From Leptobrachium leishanense (taxonomy: Eukaryota; Chordata; Amphibia; Anura; Megophryidae): DNA of 64,000 nucleotides. The position numbers and the translations under genes are program-made. The notes beneath the pieces are model-generated. The model made no database searches, was not told the DNA's origin, and saw only the letters and a program-made list of their open reading frames with translations. The DNA is taken from assembly GCA_009667805.1 (NCBI GenBank), contig CM019063.1, positions 193,792,954 to 193,856,953 of the forward strand, read 5' to 3'. Below, in pieces: positions 1 to 64,000 of the stretch (the stretch's first letter is position 1; every line of letters begins with the position of its first letter).

Positions 1-230
1 TTATGGTAGCAGCTATAAACTCTGCTCCTTATTGACTGATCAATAGGTATTACTATATCCAGCATATTTTCCCCTGGAACTACACCACTGCAGGGTTGTA
101 TCTAGCCCATTTGTCATACTATTTAGGTTTTGACTAACTTGAGATACATATATGTATGGGGGTTCAAATTCATGGCAATTCTTTGATTTCATTATTTTTG
201 TTTAGTGTTGGTGAGTCTGGTCATTGAGGC

Positions 231-1181
231 CACGTTTTTAGATTAAAAGACGCACTTTTTCCCCCCAAAAAAAGTGGGGGGGAAAGTGTGTGCGTGTCTT
301 ATGCAGCGAATACTGCACGTTGCAGTGTTCGGCTCCCTGCGAGTTCTCGCGAGATCGCGGCTGGTCACGTGGCTCCCCCAGGCGAGCGCCCAAGCTCCAT
401 GTCACCGGACGCTCAGAGGGAGCCGAACACGCGCCGGCGGCAGGAGGTGAGCTGGGACCTGGGGGCAATATCCATGAGAGCAGCTGGGGCAGTATATCCA
501 TGAGAGCAGCTGGGGCAGTATATCCATGAGCGGAGCTGGGGCAGTATATCCATGAGAGGAGCTGGGGCAGTATATCCATGAGAGGAGCTGGGGCAGTATA
601 TCCATGAGAGGAGCTGGGGCAGTATATCCATGAGAGGAGCTGGGGCAGTATATCCATGAGAGGAGCTGGGGCAGTATATCCATGAGAGGAGCTGGGGCAG
701 TATATCCATGAGAGGAGCTGGGGCAGTATATCCATGAGAGGAGCTGGGGCAGTATATCCATGAGAGGAGCTGGGGCAGTATATCCATGAGCGGAGCTGGG
801 GCAGTATATCCATGAGAGGAGCTGGGGCAGTATATCCATGAGAGGAGCTGGGGCAGTATATCCATGAGAGGAGCTGGGGCAGTATATCCATGAGAGGAGC
901 TGGGGCAGTATATCCATGAGAGGAGCTGGGGCAGTATATCCATGAGAGGAGCTGGGGCAGTATATCCATGAGAGGAGCTGGGGCAGTATATCCATGAGAG
1001 GAGCTGGGGCAGTATATCCATGAGAGGAGCTGGGGCAGTATATCCATGAGAGGAGCTGGGGCAGTATATCCATGAGAGCTCCTGGGACATATCCATTATT
1101 ACACTATTTGATTGAGAATATTTTTTTTCCTGTTTTCTTCCTCTAAAAACTAGGTGCCTCTTATGGAGCGAAAAATACGGT
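231..1181. mobile_element. non-autonomous DNA transposon carrying a 26-bp minisatellite
   Basis: The ends are imperfect inverted repeats. The right end reads AAAAATACGG preceded by a tag rich in CTTATGGAGCG, and the left end contains TTTTTAGATTAAAAGACGCAC. Just inside the left end is a small hairpin around the C-run/G-run at 254-290. The interior is a CpG-rich tract (327-448) and a minisatellite. No transposase is visible. The superfamily is not assigned and the left end is degraded. The internal module also occurs inside the hAT-like element at 32795-34649. Confidence 0.55.
449..1093. repeat. 26-bp minisatellite, about 24 units
   Basis: Head-to-tail repeats built on GAGAGGAGCTGGGGCAGTAT plus ATCCAT. 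Units are almost identical; the main variants are AGCAGCTGGGG in the first two and AGCGGAGCTGGGG in two others. Such homogeneity suggests recent expansion. Because 26 is not a multiple of 3, every frame stays open on the minus strand, which creates spurious long ORFs. Confidence 0.95.
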
Positions 1182-1643
1182 AATTCAATAAGAGTTAAGT
1201 TTTCTCGCCACCTAGCGGGGACGGGAGTTGTCTGTTGATAGCTCAGTTATTACATGTCTATGATAGGAATTCAAAGACATGTCCCAGCCAAGCAAACAAT
1301 TCTAGCACATGAACTATAATGTCTGATATAATGCTTTAACTTTAGGAGCACAATATGGAGCCCGTTTTGAAATAAATTTAATTTAATTAGAATTTTTTAA
1401 GAGAAGACCAAATAGCATTTACTTGATATCGGGACCATGCAAGTGCTTTTTGAATATGTTAATCTTTGCAGTGAAGTGGTTAACTCTGGGGCACCGAAAA
1501 TATGGTAAAAGAATCATTTTACTGATCCTACAGAAACTACTCAACATATCCAATAACAAAATCATAGAAGTAATGTAATGCTTTGAAATCAAGATGTTTT
1601 CAAGAAGTTGCAAGCTCTCAAATACATAGAGATTTGACCGTTA

Positions 1644-1968
1644 TGCTGGGGTCAGACGAGCACACTACGTGCGCCCGTACGGACGTGCCTCGCGGCGTCC
1701 ATCGCAGCGTTGTGACGCTTCAGGTCGGCCACACGTTGTGGTACGCGCACAAATTGCATGTGCTACGGGGGCCTGCTGCAGACGTTTTGAACGCTTCCCC
1801 GCCGAAGCGTTACAACACGCGTTCGACAGGGCGGCAAAACGCAATCCTTGCAGCGCTAAGCGCAGTAACTGCCCCCAGCAAGGTGGCCAAGCGGACCTCA
1901 GAGTGGAAGGAACGTCCACTCTCACGGACATTCCTTCCGCTGTTAAAATCGCTAGTCTGACCCCGGCC
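1644..1968. mobile_element. Harbinger-like MITE, copy 1
   Basis: Inverted ends TGCTGGGGTCAGAC and GTCTGACCCCGGCC, flanked by direct TTA on both sides (1641-1643, 1969-1971), as expected of PIF/Harbinger. The interior is CpG-rich with no coding capacity. The interior resembles the copy at 51864-52201, sharing GTGGAAGGAACGTCCACTCT. Confidence 0.7.
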
Positions 1969-2063
1969 TTAATAGATTGGATAACTGCTCTTTGAATGAT
2001 TCACCTTCAGTTTAAGTGCGTAGCCAGTAAAGTAGACATGTTTTTTCTGCCTTTTCTTCCCAG

Positions 2064-59360
<57,297 letters not shown>

Positions 59361-59510
59361 TACGGTCACCAACATCGCTTTTATATTTGCAGTTCTGCCG
59401 TGTCGTATTTTAAAACCCATGACAACCTGGTCAGTATCTGACCACCAAAATCTATTTGTAGAATCTCTAAAGCTTTACTGTTTAAATAAATATTGTGATA
59501 TTTAAAATGA
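59361..59510 (+). other. POLE: POLE 3' UTR with poly(A) signal
   Basis: Short 3' UTR after the stop. A canonical AATAAA lies at 59485-59490, followed by a TG- and T-rich stretch from about 59510, so cleavage near 59505-59515 is likely. The exact cleavage site is inferred. Confidence 0.75.
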
Positions 59511-60440
59511 CTCCTATTGTTTGTTTACTACAATGGTTTATTGGGTTAGCAGGAGATGCTTTACTTACTGGAGGGAAAAATACATCACATATTTCCCAGT
59601 GTAACTACGATTGAAAGTCAAAGGTTTGGAAGACTTTTACTAAGAATTGGGGAAAACGGCCAGTTATATCACCAGTAACACACATACACTGATGGCATCG
59701 CACACCAACCAGCTTAGTCCTCTTTTCCTGCCTGCCTTTTGCTCATTTCAAATGACTTTCCAGTTTGGTGCTTGGTTTGTATTGTCAGAAGAGACAGTTT
59801 TTGGCTTCCTTTTCTCACTTATAAGCACCATGCTGGCACACAGCACCTAAATACCCCCAGATTACTTGCAGTTGGTTTTGCCAGTCAGGGTAGTGTCTGC
59901 CTCTTGAGCACACTGACCTGATGCTGGGCAGAGAGAGGTGTGCGCCAATGGGGCAGTGACTGATAACTTCAAATTACCAGCTAAATTTAAAAATATCAGA
60001 TTGAAAATAAGGCAGAAATTACAAAACTTTGCATAGCAACAAGCAATACAGAAATAGTATAAATGTGCACAACTTTCCTCTTGACCCAGATGAGATGCTT
60101 CCTAATGTGGAGTTGGGAATGTGAAGGTGTACAAGTAGGGCCCAATTAACTTGTATTAGGGTATTAGGTTTTGCCTGGGTACATACCATAGGTGTGCGCA
60201 GGGGTTGTGCCCAGGCACACCCTAGTGTTGGGTGAAGAGGTCCTTTTTATACTCTTGCATTGATATTTTAGTTGTCTCTTATATGGTTCATGACAAATAA
60301 CATAAAAACTGTCTCTGATTACAAGCTTGTTATTTGTAATGAAAAATGTGCATTTTGTGTAAAATCTTCTAAACATAGGTTTTCAATTTATAAATGTTCC
60401 ATTGGTGCTCACCCTAATGTAATGAGCTTTGCACGCCAGT
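59511..60440. other. downstream flank, no gene recognised
   Basis: No exon of a neighbouring gene, RNA gene or repeat end is recognisable here. Confidence 0.4.
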
Positions 60441-60467
60441 GATTTCAACCACAAGTGAATAACTATC

Positions 60468-60640
60468 AGGTCTATTCAATAAAAGTGAAACTCCAGGAGA
60501 ATTGATTCTAGAAGTGAAAAATCTAGACCAAATAACCAAACCAGAAAAATTCCCCCATTTATCTCACTTTCCAAATTGGCTATTTGGTCTAGATTATTCT
60601 CTTCTCCTGCCAGTTCTCCGGAGTTTCACCTTTTAGTGAA
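60468..60640. mobile_element. palindromic MITE, copy D
   Basis: CAGGTCTATTCAATAAAAGT mirrored by CACCTTTTAGTGAATATG. The core AATCTAGACCAAATAACC pairs with GGCTATTTGGTCTAGATT. It lies within a larger inverted-repeat arm. Confidence 0.65.
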
Positions 60641-61156
60641 TATGTTGCTAGTTTGTGTCTCATTCATCTACAATCAAGGAGTGGATGGTTGGTAGAGATG
60701 CACCAATACCATATTTTTAAGATCCGAGTATCAAGCGACGCTTTCCAATAAATAATTTAGGATTTTGCAGAATTGGTTTGTTAATATTGAAATGTATGGT
60801 CAGACACCCCATTTACCAACACACACCTACACACACACCTTGCATAGCATAGACTTTCAATTTGTCCCTCAGATGATTTGCTCAGGACCTCCCTGTAAAA
60901 CAACATTCCTGGTTTTACTCGTCAGGTGAACTGACTCTGGAGCACGCCACCTACAACCAGGTCTGGAATGGGACAAAAAAAATCAGTCCTGGACTTCATC
61001 CAGACCAGCCCACTTTAATTATGCAAACTCGCACAAAAAATAGTATATAAACCAACCGGATCGCTCAACCAGTCACTCTACAGATACCAAAGTTGCTGCA
61101 GAGCGATTAGGTAAAGAAACACTGTGGCATTGAGGTTTAGTGCGCACTATGTCTAA

Positions 61157-61582
61157 GGCTAGGGTCAGACTAACGCATTTTTATGTTGTCTGTGAAAAAG
61201 TGCGTTCGAACGAATGGACGCATTTTTTCCCAGAATATGTGATAGCGGTCATACGATGCGCATTTTCGTCCGTGATTTTGTACGGATCATCAATAAAACT
61301 CTTTTTGTGTCTGGACGTTATGTTGGCCGGACATTAGCAGCGTCTGACATCTCCAATTCACGCACACACGCTGCTATGCGGACGCAGCGCACTCTGTACG
61401 TCAGTACCTGCGGTTTCACGTTCTCGAAAAAATGCGTTCATTTTCCACTTGCGTTGCGCAGCCGGACTTTTGTGCGACCGTACTTCGTATATTGGCTGTC
61501 ATTGCCCGGCATCTGCTGCTAGCACGGCCGTGATTAAGTGCGCCAGAACGCGCGTTCGCACTGCCTCAGTCTGACCCTAGCC
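61157..61582. mobile_element. Harbinger-like MITE, copy 4
   Basis: GGCTAGGGTCAGACTAACGC and CAGTCTGACCCTAGCC; TAA on the left, TTA on the right. Interior like 44112-44520, sharing CGTCTGACATCTCC. Confidence 0.7.
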
Positions 61583-61749
61583 TTAAAGTGAGGTGGATGT
61601 GCAGCGGGTCTCACTGGCACAGTGGCCCCAATATGAGACTGTGGCAGACTTTTCTGTTTTACACATGGTGAGGTAGTTCTCACCTCACCCATTAAGGGCG
61701 GTGCGAGCTACGCGGTGAACCAGCATTCACACCGGCCCATTGAGCCATC

Positions 61750-63195
61750 GGCCCACCGGGAATCTCCCTGTAGTCCCTATGGCTAGTACATGCCTGCATA
61801 CAACTGGCCATGGGAGAAACAGTCACGCATCAGATGCACACCAGCCACTTTTAAAGTCTGTCCCTTATTGATGGTGATGGTGCAGCACACCTTAACAGGA
61901 AATTGTAGACGTTTGAACTTGAAGTGGTAGTCTGATGGGATCAGAGGAATTCTGGGTATGAAAACGGTTTCTCCCTGATTTAAACCTGTGATAATCGTGG
62001 CTTTGATTACGTGTTTGTACAGAGTCTTCACCTGAAGTCTGGTGCCATTGCACAGTTTCGGAGGGGGTTAGATTGCGTATCAGCATGATTGGAGCGCCAA
62101 CCTTGAGGTAGAGGACATGAGATGGTAATCCTGGTAGGTCGAGAGTGTGCAAGAACTCCACAGGGTAATGTACAGCATCTTCAATCTCCATTAACGAGTC
62201 CATAGATTCATACTTCATATGCTCAGTGGACAAATTCTCCAGCAGAAAGTTGTTGATGCTGTTGGCTGAGTTGTTTGTTTAGTGAGAATAGCTCTTTCCC
62301 TCAGCCATGAACTGCAATCCACTCCAGCCTGATTAATGTCTAGGTATATTCTGTCAATCAAGCTAATCAGATCTGTCACAACATCGCAAAAGGTACTTGG
62401 AATAGTTATTCTTCCCTCATCTTCCAAAAGCTTGCCAACACCAATATCAAGTAATAATTTAGAAAACTCTTTTGCCTTCAAATCACGTTGAAGGTGGACA
62501 CGCATGTTAACTGTCAAGGTCAGGACTTTGACATTAGGCCATAAGATGGATGACTTGAGACAGGCCTTGACTTTATCTGCACATGTCCCTCGTGGTGGCA
62601 CAACAGGCAACGTCTGTCTGAAGTCACCAGCCAAAAGCACCGTGGCTCCACCCATAAGGCTGGTGTGAGATGAGCGCATTTTGTACGGCAGCAGTGGCCA
62701 CACAGTCCGTTTTTTTTAACTGACGTTATTTTTGACGGATGTAGCAGGGAAAATAAATATGAAAACCATTTTGTCCGTCAAAAATGCTGGACGTATAAAT
62801 GCAGTCCGTCTGACCTCGTTCATCACTCGCAAAGCTATACGGATGCAGTGCACTCCGCACGTCCGTTCTAGCGGTTTTACGTTCTTGCCTAACTTGCGTC
62901 TGTTTGCTGCGTGCGTTGTGCGCCCGCAATTCGGTGCGGACGCACTTCCTGTGGGGGGCTCCATTGCCGATTATTCTATGCTGCGACAGACGTTATGTGC
63001 ACAAAAACAGACGTTTACATGCGCTCGTCTGACACGAGCCGAAGACTGTTGCTGCCCTAATGTCCTGGAGTGTCCTGTTTACAGCCTCAATACCTTTGTG
63101 AGTCACGGTGCACTCATCCCACACGATAAGTTTGGCTTCTCGAAGCACCTGAGCCATGTCACTCTGCTTAGAGATGTTACAAAGTGTATATTCAG
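61750..63195 (-). pseudogene. Helitron PIF1-like helicase remnant, split by a MITE
   Basis: Antisense. CNISKQSDMAQVLREAKLIV, then WDEC (63110-63121, Walker B), THKGIEAVNRTLQDIRA; after the MITE, GGATVLLAGDFRQTLPVVPP, LTLTVNMRVHLQRDL, HYPVEFLHTLDLPGLPSHVL and INKGQTLKVAGVHLMRDCFS. These are helicase motifs of Helitron Rep-Hel proteins. Frameshifts and the MITE at 62658-63040 disrupt it; the Rep nuclease domain and Walker A are missing. Confidence 0.85.
62658..63040. mobile_element. Harbinger-like MITE, copy 5, inside the Helitron helicase
   Basis: GGCTGGTGTGAGATGAGCGC and GCGCTCGTCTGACACGAGCC ends. Helicase homology resumes on either side, so the Helitron predates it. TAA precedes the left end. 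Confidence 0.65.
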
Positions 63196-64000
63196 AATGA
63201 TTCAGGTTGAGTGTAAGAAGTGATTTGGGGTTGGGACACTATAGAGGAGAAATTTAGTTCACAATCTGTTGGCTCAGTGCTGGCGGGTGATTGAAACTCA
63301 GAAGGGAATATATCTCCCGGCAACTTGATTTCGGAAGCCGTTCCATAGGTGTGAGGTAGCTTAGGTTTAGTGCTGTAAGGATCCCCAGACGCTCCTGAGT
63401 GAAGGAGAGCAACGTCTGCCAGTATGAACTGACATAACGGCATGTGAGGCAAGTGGTAGTTGGAACAGATTTATTTTCAGGTGGGGAGGGGGAGTATAAT
63501 TCCTTAGCATCAGATCGTGTTAATAACTGATGGTCATTTCGAAAAATCCTTTCTTAGTGAGCACCTAGAAGCCGAGAGGAACATATGTGCCGAATTTCAA
63601 GTTTGTATGCTTTACGGTTCTGGAGATATCGTGATTACGCTCGAGCGGCATTTCACTTATATATATATATATATATATATGAGATAGATAGATAAAACGT
63701 ATCCTTTATTGGTATAGTTCTATAAACCACATCCATACAATTAAAATGTATTGTGTGTGTGTGCCCCGGGTGGATACACTTATTTGTTCCTGAGTCTAAA
63801 TTGAATTGATCATATGTAATATAATACACAAACCATCCACTCCTTGATTGTATACCCGCTAAATGAGACACAAACTAGCATCATATACTTATTCAATAGT
63901 GGTTGCAATACATGTATTCACATGAGATTTGCTGGAACATGTATACGGCATACATAATATCCTGCTAGTACGAGCCCATAGATGGAAACCACCAATGCCA
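63196..64000. other. right end of window, repeat-derived but unassigned
   Basis: Contains CCGAATTTCAAGTTTGTATG and GAGATATCGTGATTACGC, which look Helitron-related, a TA microsatellite at 63659-63681, and the inverted arm 63826-63925. A short minus-strand frame at 63192-63452 is not recognisable. Confidence 0.4.

Noticed and set aside
449..1093. CRISPR array
   Set aside because: Repeats are contiguous with no unique spacers, and the window is a vertebrate gene.
238..1096. Long minus-strand ORFs (up to 269 codons) reading MDILPQLLSWIYCPSSSHGY repeats
   Set aside because: Produced by the 26-bp minisatellite. The period is not a multiple of three, so all three frames cycle through the same peptide; no start context or conservation supports a protein.
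62732..63223. Plus-strand 163-codon ORF near the right end
   Set aside because: It overlaps the MITE and the antisense Helitron helicase; the reverse-strand reading is the meaningful one.
59511..64000. A second host gene downstream of POLE
   Set aside because: No exons with convincing splice sites or recognisable protein similarity; everything readable is transposon-derived.

Overview
This is a 64 kb piece of a vertebrate nuclear genome. The only host gene I can support is POLE, the catalytic subunit of DNA polymerase epsilon, on the + strand. The window opens in the intron before the exon equivalent to human exon 8 and runs through the stop codon at 59358-59360 and a poly(A) signal at 59485-59490. 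I traced 42 coding exons (human-equivalent exons 8-49). They join without a frameshift into 2052 codons plus stop, equal to human residues 241 to the C-terminus. All 41 complete introns have GT/AG ends. Exonuclease, polymerase, Fe-S and C-terminal zinc residues are all present. Human numbering is matched by counting from 241; it holds exactly to at least residue 862 and is offset by +6 near the C-terminus.

The organism is probably an amphibian, most likely a frog. This is inference from the repeat content: two DIRS tyrosine-recombinase retrotransposons, a Kolobok/T2-type MITE with TTAA ends, a Helitron helicase, Harbinger-like, hAT-like and piggyBac-like MITEs, L2-like LINE ends, and a nearly complete CR1/Rex1-like LINE. 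No species can be named from the sequence alone.

Layout: 1-2063 partial intron with a transposon carrying a 26-bp minisatellite and a Harbinger-like MITE. 2064-7532 exons 8-17 (exonuclease domain and the start of the polymerase domain), with an antisense L2-like fragment in intron 13. 7533-15718 intron 17: an L2-like LINE end split by an inverted, decayed DIRS element whose gag is itself interrupted by a 45-bp minisatellite. 15719-23999 exons 18-29 (polymerase core), with a near-perfect 183-bp palindrome and a solo LTR in introns. 24000-36390 intron 29: a second DIRS with diagnostic inverted ends, a Kolobok-type MITE in its terminus, and a Tc1/mariner element split by a hAT-like element full of a second, inverted version of the 26-bp minisatellite. 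36391-59360 exons 30-49, with the CR1/Rex1-like LINE carrying a 2A-like motif in intron 30, an L1-like ORF1 remnant in intron 33, a V-SINE-like SINE whose tail matches that LINE in intron 40, and a second Tc1 relic in intron 45. 59361-64000 the 3' UTR, then flank with MITEs and a broken antisense Helitron helicase.

POLE makes the leading-strand DNA polymerase. The transposons are passengers in its introns and make up most of the gene's length. Every autonomous element I can read is inactivated by frameshifts, stops or lost catalytic residues. The LINE is the least damaged, with one visible frameshift.
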